Below are positions 18,528 to 28,303 of a stretch of 64,000 nt of DNA, piece by piece. Origin of the DNA: Sphingomonas sp. Root720 (lineage in GTDB: Bacteria; Pseudomonadota; Alphaproteobacteria; Sphingomonadales; Sphingomonadaceae); NCBI RefSeq assembly GCF_001428605.1, contig NZ_LMID01000010.1:351195-415194 (forward strand), written 5' to 3'. The number at the start of each line of letters is the position of its first letter. Position 1 is the stretch's first letter. Below the pieces are notes generated by a model. It ran no database searches. It was not told the DNA's origin and worked only from the letters and a program-made list of their open reading frames with translations. Made by a program: the position numbers and the translations under genes.

Positions 18528-18581
18528 TCCTTTCGCCGTTCCGCTTGGCCTCCCCTTCGCCGCGTCCCAAAGCCCGGCACC

Positions 18582-19575
18582 ATGGCCCACAAGCGCACCA
18601 TCTCGGGTATCCAGCCCACCGGCAACCTGCACCTCGGCAATTATCTCGGTGCGATCGGCGCTGGGTGCAGATGCAGGAGGAGGGCGAGTGCCTGTACTTC
18701 CTCGCCGATCTGCACGCCATCAGCGTGTACAACGAGCCGGCGACGCTCACCGCGAACATTCGCGAGATGGCGGCGGCGCTGGTCGCGTGCGGGATCGATC
18801 CCGACAAGGCGATCTTGTTCCGCCAGCGCGACGTGCCGGCGCATGCCGAGCTGTGCTGGTTGCTCAACGGTACCGCCCGCACCGGCTGGCTGAACCGCAT
18901 GACCCAGTTCAAGGAGAAGTCGGGCAAGAACCGCGAGGGCGCCTCGATCGGGCTCTATGCCTATCCGGTGCTGCAGGCGGCCGACGTGCTGCTCTACCAG
19001 GCGACCCATGTCTCGGTGGGCGAGGACCAGAAGCAGCATCTCGAACTGGCGCGCGACATCGCGGCCAAGTTCAACGGCGACTTCGCGGTCGAGCTGTTCA
19101 CCCTGCCCGAGCCCGTGATCGGCGGCGCGGCGGCGCGGTGATGAGTCTGCGCGACGGCACCGCGAAGATGTCCAAGTCCGACCCGTCGGACGTGAGTCGC
19201 ATCAACCTGACCGACGACGCCGAGACGATCATGTCGAAGGTCCGCAAGGCCAAGACCGATCCCGAGCCGCTGCCGGACACGGTCGATGGCCTGGAAGGCC
19301 GCTCCGAGACGCGCAACCTGGTCGACATCTATGCCGCGATGACCAACACGACCCCGGCCGAGGTGCTCGCGCAATTCGGCGGCCAGGGCTTCGGCGCGTT
19401 CAAGCCCGCGCTCGGCGAGTTGCTCGCCGGCAAGCTCGGGCCGATCGCCGAGCGGCTGAAGGCGCTGAAGGCGAATCCCGAGGAGCTCGACGCGATCCTC
19501 GCCAAAGGCGCCGAAAAAGCCCGCATGCTCGCGGCACCGACGCTGGCCGCGGCCTACAAGGCAATGGGGCTGTAA
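18582..19575 (+). pseudogene. trpS: Tryptophanyl-tRNA synthetase, interrupted by two apparent 1-nt deletions
   Basis: Charges tRNA-Trp. The protein is complete only if read in three frames: [20 protein letters not shown] up to 18656, then [20 protein letters not shown] from 18659 to 19138, then [18 protein letters not shown] from 19138 to the stop at 19575. Both joins are explained by one missing base, in ATC-gg-CGC at 18657-18658 and in GCG-CGG-TG near 19136-19138. Reconstructed, it is about 331 residues, normal for TrpS, with the HIGH-like HLGN and KMSKS motifs intact. Because trpS is usually essential and both lesions sit in G-rich strings, sequencing or assembly error is more likely than true decay. 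Confidence 0.9.
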
Positions 19576-19585
19576 GAGCTTCCCG

Positions 19586-19613
19586 CCCCTCTCCCGCCTT
19601 CGCGGGAGAGGGG
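19586..19613. terminator. Hairpin between trpS and topA
   Basis: CCCCTCTCCCGC (19586-19597) pairs perfectly with GCGGGAGAGGGG (19602-19613) around a 4-nt loop. It lies between the convergent ends of trpS and topA. No T-run follows. Confidence 0.65.
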
Positions 19614-19617
19614 GCGA

Positions 19618-22179
19618 TCACGCCTTTGCGGCAGCCTTCTTCGCCGGCGTCTTCTTTGCTGCGGGTGCCTTCTTCGCGGCCGGAGCCTTTTTCGGCGCCG
19701 CCTTCTTCTTGCCCTTGGCCGGCGGTCCCTTCGCCGCGCGCGCCGCGAGCAGTTCGAGCGCCGCCTCGGGCGTCAGTTCGTCGGGATTGGCGGTCTTGGG
19801 CAGGGTCGCGTTGGTCTCGCCGTCGGTGACATAGGGACCGAAGCGCCCCGCCATCAGCTTGACCTCGCTGCCCGTAACCGGGCTGGCGCCGAAGGTCTTG
19901 AGCGGTTCGGCCTTGCCGCGCTGGCGCCCGCCGCCGTTCGCGGCCTCGGCAAGCTTGACGACGGCGGCGTTCATTCCGGTCTCGAACACCTCGGCGGTCG
20001 ATCCCAGCCGCGCATATTTGCCGTCATGCGCCAGATAGGGCCCGAAGCGGCCGATCGACGCGGTGATCGGATGGCCGGTCTCCGGATGCGGGCCGACCAG
20101 GCGCGGCAGCGACAGCAGCTTGAGCGCCCAGCCGAGGTCGAGATCCTCGCCGGGCACGTCCTTCGGGATCGACGAGCGCTTGGCCTCCTTGCCGTCGCCG
20201 AGCTGGATATAGGGGCCGAACCGCCCCGCCCGCTTCGACACCTCCAGACCGCTGTCCGGATCGGTGCCGATCACGACCGGGCCGGCATCGGCACCTTCGT
20301 TGGCGGCGCCCGCCTGCGCAAAGCGGCGGGTGAACTTGCACTCGGGATAGTTGGAGCAGGCGATGAAGGCGCCGAAGCGCCCGCCGCGCAACGACAGCCT
20401 GCCGTCCTGACAGACCGGGCAGAGCCTCGGATCGGTGCCGTCGCCCTTGTCCGGGAAGAGGTAGGGGGCAAGAAACTCGTCGAGCGCCGCGGTGACCTCC
20501 GACGGCTTCTGCTCCATCACTTCGGCGGTCTTGGGCTTGAAATCCTTCCAGAAGGCTTCGAGCACCGCCTGCCAGCCGGCCCGTCCGCCCGACACGTCGT
20601 CGAGGCTCTCCTCGAGGCCGGCGGTATAGTCGTAGCTGACATAGCGCTCGAAGAAGCGTTCGAGGAAGCTCGTCACCAGCCGCCCGCTCTCGTTCGGCGT
20701 GAAGCGGTTCTTCTCGACCGTGACATAGTCGCGGTCCTTGAGCGTCTGGAGGATCGAGGCATAGGTCGACGGCCGGCCGATGCCCAGCTCCTCCATCTTC
20801 TTGACCAGGCTGGCTTCCGAATAGCGCGGCGGCGGCTGGGTGAAATGCTGCTCGGCGTCGACCTTCTTCTTCGCCGGGCTGTCGCCGTCCTTCATCCGAG
20901 GCAGGCGGCGGGACTCCTCGTCGCCCTCATCGTCGCGGCCCTCCTCGTAAAGTGCGAGATAGCCGGGGAAGAGGACGACCTGACCGGTCGCACGCAGGTT
21001 ATGCTGGCCGGTGCCCTCGACGAGATCGACCGTCGTCCGCTCGAGCCGCGCCGATGCCATCTGGCTGGCCAGAGCGCGCTTGAAGATCAGATCGTAGAGC
21101 CGGCCATGATCGCCGCTGCCGGCGCGGTCCTTCGAGAAGTCGGTCGGGCGGATCGCTTCATGCGCTTCCTGCGCGTTCTTGGCCTTGGCGACATATTGCC
21201 GCGGCTTGTCGGGCACATAGGAGGCGTCGTAGCGATTCGCGATCGCGCCGCGCGCGGCGGAGATGGCGCTGCCGTCCATCTGGACGCCGTCGGTCCGCAT
21301 ATAGGTGATCGCGCCGTCCTCGTAGAGCGCCTGGGCGATCCGCATCGTGTGGCTGGCCGAGAAGCCGAGCTTGCGCGCCGCTTCCTGCTGCAGGGTCGAG
21401 GTGGTGAAGGGCGGCGGCGGATTGCGGGTGAGCGGCTTGGTCTCGACGCTGGCAACCGCGAAGCGGCCCGCCTCGACGTCGGCCTTCGCCGCCTCGGCAT
21501 CCTTGCCGTTGCCGATCGTCAGCCGCTCGATCTTCTCGCCCTTCCAGCGGACGAGACGCGTGACGAACGGGATGCCGTCATGCTCCATGTCGGCGGTGAC
21601 CGACCAATATTCCTGCGTCTTGAACAGCTCGATCTCGCGCTCGCGATCGACGACGAGGCGCAGCGCCACCGACTGGACGCGGCCGGCCGACTTGGCCCCG
21701 GGCAGTTTGCGCCACAACACCGGCGACAGCGTAAAGCCGACCAGATAGTCGAGCGCGCGGCGGGCGCGGTAGGCATCGATGAGATCCTCGTCGAGCGCGC
21801 GCGGATTGGCCATCGCTTCGAGCACCGCCGCCTTGGTGATCGCGTTGAAAGTGACGCGCTGGACATCCTTGGGCAGTGCGCGGCGCTTGCCGAGCACTTC
21901 CTTGACATGCCAGCTGATCGCCTCGCCCTCGCGATCGGGGTCGGTGGCGAGGATCAGCGTGTCGGCATTCTTCGCCTCGTCGGCGATCGCCTTCAGCTGG
22001 CGGGTCTTGTCCGCATAGGCCTCCCATTCCATCGCGAAGCCATTGTCCGGATCGACAGATCCGTCCTTGGCCGGCAGATCTCGGATGTGACCATAGGAGG
22101 CGAGCACGCGGTGCCCCGGCCCCAGATATTTTTCGATGGTCTTTGCCTTGGCGGGGGATTCGACGACGACGAGCTTCAT
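19618..22179 (-). CDS. topA: DNA topoisomerase I
   Basis: Relaxes negative supercoils by single-strand passage. 853 residues: Toprim domain at the N-terminus (MKLVVVESPAKAKTIEKYLG; ATDPDREGEAISWH), then the type IA core with the catalytic tyrosine Y293 in GAITYMRTDG. A Cys4 zinc finger (CPVCQDGRLSLRGG ... CSNYPECKF) comes next, then topoisomerase C-terminal repeats (KRAGRFGPYIQLGDG, SIGRFGPYLAHDGKY, LMAGRFGPYVTDGE). It ends in a roughly 35-residue Lys/Ala/Pro tail (repeats of AAKK and PAKK) like histone H1 tails. Nothing lies in the 65 nt to dprA except an unusual alternating tract. Confidence 0.97.
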   Translation of the reverse strand: MKLVVVESPAKAKTIEKYLGPGHRVLASYGHIRDLPAKDGSVDPDNGFAMEWEAYADKTRQLKAIADEAKNADTLILATDPDREGEAISWHVKEVLGKRRALPKDVQRVTFNAITKAAVLEAMANPRALDEDLIDAYRARRALDYLVGFTLSPVLWRKLPGAKSAGRVQSVALRLVVDREREIELFKTQEYWSVTADMEHDGIPFVTRLVRWKGEKIERLTIGNGKDAEAAKADVEAGRFAVASVETKPLTRNPPPPFTTSTLQQEAARKLGFSASHTMRIAQALYEDGAITYMRTDGVQMDGSAISAARGAIANRYDASYVPDKPRQYVAKAKNAQEAHEAIRPTDFSKDRAGSGDHGRLYDLIFKRALASQMASARLERTTVDLVEGTGQHNLRATGQVVLFPGYLALYEEGRDDEGDEESRRLPRMKDGDSPAKKKVDAEQHFTQPPPRYSEASLVKKMEELGIGRPSTYASILQTLKDRDYVTVEKNRFTPNESGRLVTSFLERFFERYVSYDYTAGLEESLDDVSGGRAGWQAVLEAFWKDFKPKTAEVMEQKPSEVTAALDEFLAPYLFPDKGDGTDPRLCPVCQDGRLSLRGGRFGAFIACSNYPECKFTRRFAQAGAANEGADAGPVVIGTDPDSGLEVSKRAGRFGPYIQLGDGKEAKRSSIPKDVPGEDLDLGWALKLLSLPRLVGPHPETGHPITASIGRFGPYLAHDGKYARLGSTAEVFETGMNAAVVKLAEAANGGGRQRGKAEPLKTFGASPVTGSEVKLMAGRFGPYVTDGETNATLPKTANPDELTPEAALELLAARAAKGPPAKGKKKAAPKKAPAAKKAPAAKKTPAKKAAAKA

Positions 22180-22198
22180 GGGGCTTAGGCTATCCTCT

Positions 22199-22218
22199 TA
22201 CGTACGCGTACACGTACG
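22199..22218. promoter_or_regulatory. 20-bp alternating pyrimidine-purine tract upstream of topA
   Basis: TACGTACGCGTACACGTACG is strictly alternating Y-R over 20 bp, located 20-39 nt upstream of the topA start codon. Such tracts can adopt Z-DNA under negative supercoiling. A regulatory role is inference. Confidence 0.4.
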
Positions 22219-22244
22219 AGGGTGGATAGACTGGACGACCGCCG

Positions 22245-23336
22245 TCAAGGGGCGATCAGGCTGACCCGTCCGCCCGCATGTCGATCGAGCCGTCCGGCCA
22301 GCTCGAGTTCGAGCAGGACCATCTGCACGATGGCGGCGGGAACGCCGCTTTGTCTAATCAGCTCGTCGATCGGCAGCGGCACCGGCCCCAGCAGGTCGGT
22401 CAGCCTGGCGCGGGTCGGCTCGTCCGCGTCCACGGGCACCGGCGCGGCGAAACCGCCTATGGCGGGAGCGGCGACACCCCCGATCGGGCTCAGCGCCTCG
22501 ATGATGTCCGCCGCCGACTGGACCAGGGTGGCGCCCTCGCGAATCATAAGGTTGCACCCCTGCGCGCGCGGATCGAGCGGCGAGCCAGGCACCGCCATCA
22601 CCTCCCGCCCGAATTCGGTCGCGAGTCGCGCGGTGATCAGCGAGCCCGACTTGGGCGCCGCCTCGACCACCACGGTGCCCGCCGCCAGCCCGGCGATGAT
22701 CCGATTGCGATAGGGGAAATGCCGCGCGCGCGGCTCGATGCCTGGGGGCTGTTCGGCGATCAGCAGGCCACGCTCGGCAATCTCTTCCTGCAGCGCCGCA
22801 TTTTCCGGCGGATAGACGATATCGATGCCGCCCGCGATCACCGCCGCCGTCCCCGTGGCGATCGACCCGGTGTGGGCCGCCGTGTCGATTCCGCGCGCCA
22901 GGCCCGACACGACCAGCCAACCGGCCTCGCCCAGGCCGTGCGCCAGCATCCGGGCGAAGCGGATCGCCGCCCCGCTGGCGTTGCGCGCGCCGACGATCGC
23001 GACGACGCGCCGTCCGAGCAGGGCCGCCTCTCCCCTGATGATCAATGCGGGCGGCGCGGTGTCGATCTCGTCGAGCAGCGCCGGATAGCCGGCCTCGCCG
23101 CGAAACAGATACCGGGCACCGAGCCGATCGACCCGCTCCATCTCGTCCTGGGCGATCCGGGGTGGAGGAATGACGGGCAGCTGGCCCCCGCCCCGCCGGG
23201 CGAGATCGGGCAGGGCCGCCAGGGCGGCGGCCCCGCTGCCGAAGCGGTGGATCAGGTTGGAATAGGCGACCGGGCCGATACGCGGCGTGCGGATCAGGCG
23301 CAGCCGGGAAAGGCGCTCCTCCCGATCCAGGTTCAG
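22245..23336 (-). CDS. dprA: DNA-processing protein DprA
   Basis: Loads RecA on incoming single-stranded DNA in transformation and is widely retained in non-competent bacteria. About 363 residues: a SAM-like N-terminus (RLRLIRTPRIGPVAYSNLIH), a Rossmann core with VAIVGARNAS, SGLARGIDTAAH and EAAPKSGSLITARLA, and a winged-helix C-terminus (DELIRQSGVPAAIVQMVLLE). No ATG, GTG or TTG opens the frame near its conserved N-terminus. A CTG at 23336 overlaps the plsY stop as CTGA, so a CTG start with translational coupling is the best reading. Start is uncertain; function is secure. Confidence 0.88.
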   Translation of the reverse strand: MNLDREERLSRLRLIRTPRIGPVAYSNLIHRFGSGAAALAALPDLARRGGGQLPVIPPPRIAQDEMERVDRLGARYLFRGEAGYPALLDEIDTAPPALIIRGEAALLGRRVVAIVGARNASGAAIRFARMLAHGLGEAGWLVVSGLARGIDTAAHTGSIATGTAAVIAGGIDIVYPPENAALQEEIAERGLLIAEQPPGIEPRARHFPYRNRIIAGLAAGTVVVEAAPKSGSLITARLATEFGREVMAVPGSPLDPRAQGCNLMIREGATLVQSAADIIEALSPIGGVAAPAIGGFAAPVPVDADEPTRARLTDLLGPVPLPIDELIRQSGVPAAIVQMVLLELELAGRLDRHAGGRVSLIAP

Positions 23337-23920
23337 CCCTCGCCGACTTTGGGTTCGGTGCCGTCGAGCAGGCGGGTGATGTTGCCGCGGTGCTTCCAGA
23401 CGACGAACAGGGTCATCACCAGCATCACCAGCACCGCGTCGGACTGCCCACCCGCCGCCGCCGCGATCGGGGCCGCCACGGCACCCGACATGCCGCCGAC
23501 CGAAGAACGACGGGTCAGCGCCAGCATCGCCAGCCAGACCACCGCAAAGGCGATCCCCGCCGGCCACCACGCCGCCAGCGAGACGCCGAGCATCGTCGCC
23601 ACCCCCTTGCCGCCGTTGAATTTCAGCCAGACGGGATAGAGATGGCCGATGAACGCGGCGGCGCCCGCCCAGAGCGCGATGTCCGGCTGCACCAGATGCG
23701 CCAGCAGGACCGCCGCCGCACCCTTGCCGCCGTCGAGCAGCAGCGTCGCCGCCGCCAACCCCTTGCGCCCCGTGCGCAGGACGTTGGTCGCGCCGATATT
23801 GCCCGAGCCTATCCGCCGCAGGTCTCCCGCGCCGCCGAGCCGCGTCAGGACGATGCCGAACGGGATCGAACCGAGCAGATAGGCGCCGATAAGCAGCAGG
23901 ATGATGGTGAAGGACGGCAT
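23333..23920 (-). CDS. plsY: Acyl-phosphate glycerol-3-phosphate acyltransferase
   Basis: Transfers an acyl group from acyl-phosphate to glycerol-3-phosphate, the first step of phospholipid synthesis in the inner membrane. 195 residues from ATG 23920; a longer frame to 23983 adds non-homologous sequence. Multi-pass, with the family motifs GSIPFGIVLTRL, GSGNIGATNVLR and FIGHLYPVWLKFNGGKGVAT. Its last codon overlaps the putative dprA start. Divergent from murI. Confidence 0.96.
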   Translation of the reverse strand: MPSFTIILLLIGAYLLGSIPFGIVLTRLGGAGDLRRIGSGNIGATNVLRTGRKGLAAATLLLDGGKGAAAVLLAHLVQPDIALWAGAAAFIGHLYPVWLKFNGGKGVATMLGVSLAAWWPAGIAFAVVWLAMLALTRRSSVGGMSGAVAAPIAAAAGGQSDAVLVMLVMTLFVVWKHRGNITRLLDGTEPKVGEG

Positions 23921-24077
23921 GGACGGACAGTCTCTCCCGAAACGGCATGCGCACCATAATCGATGGCGCCCGCCGCGCAACACGCACTAATGCACAAAGT
24001 TACGGGTACGGCACGATCAATCGGCTTGGCTCCGGGTCGCTGTTGCGGGTAGCCGAGTCGCATCCTAAGGGGGCGCC

Positions 24078-24872
24078 ATGTCCGACGATCGTCCGATCCT
24101 GATGTTCGATTCCGGCGTGGGCGGGCTTTCGGTCCTGGCGCCGACCCGCGCGCTGCTGCCGCAGGCCTCCTATGTCTACGTCGCCGATAACGGCGGCTTC
24201 CCATATGGTATCCGAAGCGAAGCCGAGATCGCGGCACGCGTGCCGGCGCTACTCGGTCGGCTGGTGGAGCGCTATCGTCCCCGGTTGGTGGTGATCGCCT
24301 GCAACACCGCGTCGACGATCGCGCTCGCCGCGGTGCGCGCCGCGCTCGACCTGCCGATCGTCGGCACCGTGCCCGCGATCAAGCCCGCCGCCGAGCGGTC
24401 CGGCTCCCGCGCGATCGGCGTACTGGGCACCGACGCGACGGTGCGACAGCCCTATGTCGACGACCTGTCCGCGCGCTTCGCATCCGATTGCCTGGTGCTG
24501 CGCCACGGCTCGGCACGGCTCGTCGAGCTCGCCGAGGCCAAGCTGCGTGGCGAGGCGGCCGATCCGGCAGACTATCGCGCCGTGCTCGACGGCCTGCTCG
24601 GCCAGCCGGGCGGCGACCGGATCGACACGGTGGTACTCGCCTGCACCCATTTCCCGCTGGTGGAGGCCGAGCTTTCGGCCGCCGCGCCGCGCCCGCTGGG
24701 CTTCGTCGACGGCGGTCCGGGAATCGCCCGGCGCGTCGCCCATCTGACCGACGGCCAGGACTGGCCGGCCGTGCCGACGGGCGAAGCCGTCTTCACCGCG
24801 CCGCTCGAGATCGGTAATGCCTTGCGAGCCGGGCTGGCCGCGCGCGGGCTCGATCGGATCTCGGTCCTTTGA
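24078..24872 (+). CDS. murI: Glutamate racemase
   Basis: Makes D-glutamate for peptidoglycan. 264 residues, normal length. The two catalytic cysteines are C75 (VIACNTAST) and C189 (VLACTHFPL). The N-terminal GVGGLSV and ADNGGFPYG motifs are intact; Asn in ADN replaces the more usual Asp/Ala context seen in some homologues. Start ATG 24078 follows AAGGGGGC. It is followed 127 nt later by hemA. Confidence 0.96.
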   Translation: MSDDRPILMFDSGVGGLSVLAPTRALLPQASYVYVADNGGFPYGIRSEAEIAARVPALLGRLVERYRPRLVVIACNTASTIALAAVRAALDLPIVGTVPAIKPAAERSGSRAIGVLGTDATVRQPYVDDLSARFASDCLVLRHGSARLVELAEAKLRGEAADPADYRAVLDGLLGQPGGDRIDTVVLACTHFPLVEAELSAAAPRPLGFVDGGPGIARRVAHLTDGQDWPAVPTGEAVFTAPLEIGNALRAGLAARGLDRISVL

Positions 24873-24999
24873 GCCGAAACGCGCGATTCGCCGATCGCTC
24901 CTATTGGGAATAGTTCGCACTGGCTTTTGCCGGGGCTTGGCCGTAAAAGGCCACCCGTTTCAGCCCCTTGGCAAAGCGGGGCACTGGGGAGCAAGGCTC

Positions 25000-26214
25000 T
25001 TGGACTACCAGCGCGTATTCACCCAGGCGATCGACCGCCTGCACGCCGAAGGCCGTTACCGGGTGTTCATCGACATCCTGCGCAACAAGGGCATGTTCCC
25101 CAATGCGCGATGCTTCGCGGGCCATAACGGTCCGAAGCCGGTCACCGTATGGTGCTCGAACGATTATCTGGCGATGGGCCAGCACCCCAAGGTGATCGCC
25201 GCGATGGAGGAAGCGCTCCACGACGTCGGCGCCGGTTCGGGCGGCACCCGCAACATCGGCGGCAACACCCATTATCACGTCGATCTCGAATATGAGCTCG
25301 CCGACCTGCACGAGAAGGAGGGCGCCCTGCTCTTCACCTCGGGCTATGTCTCGAACGAGGCGACCCTGTCGACACTCGCCAAGGTGCTGCCGGGCTGCGT
25401 CATCTTCTCGGACGAGCTGAACCACGCCTCGATGATCGCGGGCATCCGCAACTCGGGCTGCGAGAAGCGCGTCTTCCGCCACAACGATCTCGAGCATCTC
25501 GAGGAGCTGCTGGCTGCCGAGGACCCCGAGGCGCCCAAGCTGATCGCCTTCGAGAGCGTCTATTCGATGGACGGCGACATCGCCCCGATCCACGCGATCT
25601 GCGACCTGGCCGACAAGTACAACGCGCTGACCTATCTCGACGAGGTCCATGCGGTCGGCATGTACGGCCCCCGCGGCGGCGGCATCTCCGACCGTGACGG
25701 CGCCGCCAAGCGGCTGACGGTGATCGAGGGCACGCTGGGCAAGGCGTTCGGCGTGATGGGCGGCTATATCGCGGCCGACCAGATGATCATCGACGTGATC
25801 CGGTCCTATGCGCCGGGTTTCATCTTCACCACGTCGCTCTCGCCGGTGCTGGTCGCGGGCGCCCTCGCCAGCGTCAAGCATCTCAAGGCATCGGCAGCGG
25901 AGCGCGAGGGGCAGCAGGCCGCCGCCGCGACGCTCAAGACGATGTTCGCCGATGCCGGCCTTCCCGTGATGGAGACGGTGACCCACATCGTCCCACTGAT
26001 GGTCGGCGATCCGGTCAAGGCCAAGAAGGTCTCGGACATCCTGCTCGCCGAATATGGCGTCTATGTGCAGCCTATCAATTACCCGACCGTGCCGCGCGGT
26101 ACCGAGCGTCTGCGCTTCACCCCCGGCCCGGCGCACAGCGAAGAGATGATGCGCGAACTGACCCAGGCTCTCGTCGAGATCTGGAGCCGGATGGAGATGA
26201 AGCTGGCGGCTTGA
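25000..26214 (+). CDS. hemA: 5-aminolevulinate synthase (C4 pathway)
   Basis: PLP enzyme joining glycine and succinyl-CoA to 5-aminolevulinate, the first haem precursor; this route is typical of alphaproteobacteria. The TTG at 25000 gives [20 protein letters not shown] and 404 residues, matching the family start, with GGGGAGCAAGG just upstream. An open frame to 24817 covers the end of murI. PLP-lysine is K248 in [12 protein letters not shown]; other signatures are [25 protein letters not shown] and [13 protein letters not shown] long inverted repeat follows the stop. Confidence 0.96.
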   Translation: MDYQRVFTQAIDRLHAEGRYRVFIDILRNKGMFPNARCFAGHNGPKPVTVWCSNDYLAMGQHPKVIAAMEEALHDVGAGSGGTRNIGGNTHYHVDLEYELADLHEKEGALLFTSGYVSNEATLSTLAKVLPGCVIFSDELNHASMIAGIRNSGCEKRVFRHNDLEHLEELLAAEDPEAPKLIAFESVYSMDGDIAPIHAICDLADKYNALTYLDEVHAVGMYGPRGGGISDRDGAAKRLTVIEGTLGKAFGVMGGYIAADQMIIDVIRSYAPGFIFTTSLSPVLVAGALASVKHLKASAAEREGQQAAAATLKTMFADAGLPVMETVTHIVPLMVGDPVKAKKVSDILLAEYGVYVQPINYPTVPRGTERLRFTPGPAHSEEMMRELTQALVEIWSRMEMKLAA

Positions 26215-26233
26215 GGCTATTCGTTTGATTTGG

Positions 26234-26299
26234 CCCTCAGGCGCCGGGCGCGAGGCATCCGCCGCGCTTGGCGGAGGCCCGGCGCCCGGCGCCTGAGGG
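26234..26299. terminator. Very strong hairpin between hemA and the chemoreceptor gene
   Basis: CCCTCAGGCGCCGGGCGC (26234-26251) and GCGCCCGGCGCCTGAGGG (26282-26299) form a perfect 18-bp inverted repeat. The 30-nt loop contains its own small stem (CCGCC / GGCGG). It lies between convergent gene ends, so a bidirectional terminator is the likely role; it has no T-run. Confidence 0.7.
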
Positions 26300-26325
26300 C
26301 AGCCCGTAATAGCGGGCAAAACAAA

Positions 26326-27876
26326 CTACGCCGCCTTGAGCCGCTGGACGAAGGTCTGGGTCGCCTCCTGCAGATTCACCGCCTGGCCCAGCAACTCGCC
26401 AGCGGCGCCACGCACCTGGCTCGACAGCTTCCCCGCCTCGTTGGCGACCTCGGCGACCTTGCCGATGCGTTCCGCCATCTCGTCGGCGCCCTCGGCGGTG
26501 CTCTGCGCGTTGACCTCGAGCAACTGCGCAGTGCGGCGCTGATCGGACAGCATCGCGCGCATCTGCATCACCGCCGCGGCAAGGTCCTCGACCACCCGGG
26601 AGACGTCGCCCAGCGAACCTTCCGCGATCCGCGCGCCGGCATGGACGCCGTCGATCAACGCGCTGATCTCGGCCGTCGCGCCTGCGGCCTGGCTGGCGAG
26701 CATCTTCACTTCGGTGGCGACCACGGCGAAGCCCTGGCCCGCCGCGCCGGCGCGCGCTGCCTCGATCGAGGCGTTGAGCGCAAGCAGGTTGGTATGCGAG
26801 GCGATCGCCCGGATGCGGCCGGTGAATTCGCCGATGTCGGTCGCACGGGTCGACAAGGCGCGCACCGCCTGGTCGCCCGTCGCCGAATTGGCCCGGGCGC
26901 GGGCGCCCAGCTCGGCCTGCTGGTCGATGCCGGCGGCGATCCCGGCGATCGAATGGGAGAGCTTGGCGACGCTGCCCGCGACCGCACGCGCGGCGTCCGA
27001 GGCGCGCGCGGCGCGTTCGGCGACGGCAGCGCTCTGCCGGCCGCTGTCGTTTGCGAGGTCGCTAAGCGCGGCAGCGGTCACCTCGAGCTGCGAGGCGGCC
27101 GAACCGACCGAGCCGACGACATGCTGGACCGAGCCTTCGAACTGCTCGGCGAGCGCAAGCAGGTCGCGGGTCCGTGCGGCGCTCGCCGCCCTTTCGCCTT
27201 CCTTGCGCAGGCTGCGCTCGGCTGCGGCGCGCGCCTCGGCGCTGGCGGTCGCCGCCAGCGCACCTTCGGCGGCCTTCTGTGCTTCGCGTGCGTCGATCAT
27301 CGCCGCTTCGGCCTCGCGGGCCAATCGATCGCTTTCGTAGCGCGCACGTCCCTGATCGAGGAGAAGCGCCCGCATCTGGTCGGTAACATAGGCCAGCATC
27401 GCGCATTGCAGCACCACGGCGACGGCGTGGATCATCACGCGCACGATGTTGCCGCTGCCGGAGAACACCCATTGCGGCGCGATATAATCGAGCAACAGGT
27501 GGTGAAGCGCGATCAGCCCTGACGCGAGCAGGATCGGACGCCAGTCGCAAAGAATCGCGAGGCCCGCCAGGGCGACGAAGAAATACATGTGCATGTCCAT
27601 CTGCCACTGATGGCCATGCAGCGCGTAGACGAGGAGCGCCGGCTGGACGGCGGCGAGGACGCCGACGATCATCCGCGCCTGTCCGTCGAAACGGCGGCGC
27701 AACACGACCCAACTCGGCAAGATGTTGACGATCGCCGACACGAGCAACGCGGGCAGACTGGGTCGGATCAGGCCCACCAGCATGGCCAGCCCGAACATCG
27801 CGGTGAAGACCAGGCTACAGCATGTGATCAGCTGGATGCCGCGGCGACGCAGTTCGTCGAGTTCGACCACCCTCAT
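26326..27876 (-). CDS. Methyl-accepting chemotaxis protein with His-rich membrane sensor
   Basis: 516 residues. The N-terminal 170 residues form about six membrane helices with no large periplasmic domain and no clear HAMP. They contain H87, H89, H96, H125, H126 and H150 in the segments [15 protein letters not shown] and [20 protein letters not shown], a pattern I recall in other proteobacterial receptors. The rest is a long coiled coil with the signalling tip [17 protein letters not shown] and [17 protein letters not shown]. The start overlaps the stop of the small gene upstream (ATGA). No other che gene is in the window. The ligand is unknown. Confidence 0.88.
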   Translation of the reverse strand: MRVVELDELRRRGIQLITCCSLVFTAMFGLAMLVGLIRPSLPALLVSAIVNILPSWVVLRRRFDGQARMIVGVLAAVQPALLVYALHGHQWQMDMHMYFFVALAGLAILCDWRPILLASGLIALHHLLLDYIAPQWVFSGSGNIVRVMIHAVAVVLQCAMLAYVTDQMRALLLDQGRARYESDRLAREAEAAMIDAREAQKAAEGALAATASAEARAAAERSLRKEGERAASAARTRDLLALAEQFEGSVQHVVGSVGSAASQLEVTAAALSDLANDSGRQSAAVAERAARASDAARAVAGSVAKLSHSIAGIAAGIDQQAELGARARANSATGDQAVRALSTRATDIGEFTGRIRAIASHTNLLALNASIEAARAGAAGQGFAVVATEVKMLASQAAGATAEISALIDGVHAGARIAEGSLGDVSRVVEDLAAAVMQMRAMLSDQRRTAQLLEVNAQSTAEGADEMAERIGKVAEVANEAGKLSSQVRGAAGELLGQAVNLQEATQTFVQRLKAA

Positions 27877-28187
27877 CCTTCACCTTCCTCCGTCACGGCA
27901 GCTCCGCACAGCAGCGGCGGCGCCGAAAGGATGATCACCCCGTCGGCCAGCGACATCCCGTCGAGCCGGGCGCGTTCGCCGACGACAACCAGCGATCCTG
28001 CGACCGGCCCGGCACCGAGCAGCCTCGCGCCGCCATTGACCGCCGCCGCGGGCAACGCAGCCGCGCTACCGGGCGACAGCGGCACGAGCAGCATGCGTCC
28101 GCGCGCGGGTGGTGCGAAGGCGAACCCGACCATCGCCGCGACGACCGCGCCGGTCTGAATCAGCGTGAGAGACATGCGACCATCCAT
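27873..28187 (-). CDS. Small hypothetical protein paired with chemoreceptor
   Basis: 104 residues from ATG 28187; GTG 28190 and ATG 28175 are also possible. An N-terminal hydrophobic stretch ([19 protein letters not shown]) suggests a signal or anchor. The rest is Ala/Gly/Val-rich with segments [20 protein letters not shown] and [11 protein letters not shown]. It overlaps the chemoreceptor start by 4 nt, so the two are co-translated. No family recognised; it might modulate or localise the receptor. Confidence 0.6.
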   Translation of the reverse strand: MDGRMSLTLIQTGAVVAAMVGFAFAPPARGRMLLVPLSPGSAAALPAAAVNGGARLLGAGPVAGSLVVVGERARLDGMSLADGVIILSAPPLLCGAAVTEEGEG

Positions 28188-28303
28188 CACGGCCCTTTAG
28201 GGACAGGTTGGTTATCGAAAACCTAATCGTGGCGGCCCGCCGGCCGCGGGAGCCGCTTCCTTCGACTAAGGTCCAAGCTTTCCGACAGTTTCGCCTTTCC
28301 TTA

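Noticed and set aside
20026-22188. 720-codon plus-strand open frame opposite topA, and similar long ones opposite infB, pnp and malate synthase
   Set aside because: These mirror strongly supported genes and have biased, Arg/Gly/Asp-rich composition typical of antisense frames in GC-rich DNA.
24873-24999. Riboswitch or separate gene between murI and hemA
   Set aside because: No recognisable riboswitch fold; the open frame through this gap is an upstream extension of hemA without homology.
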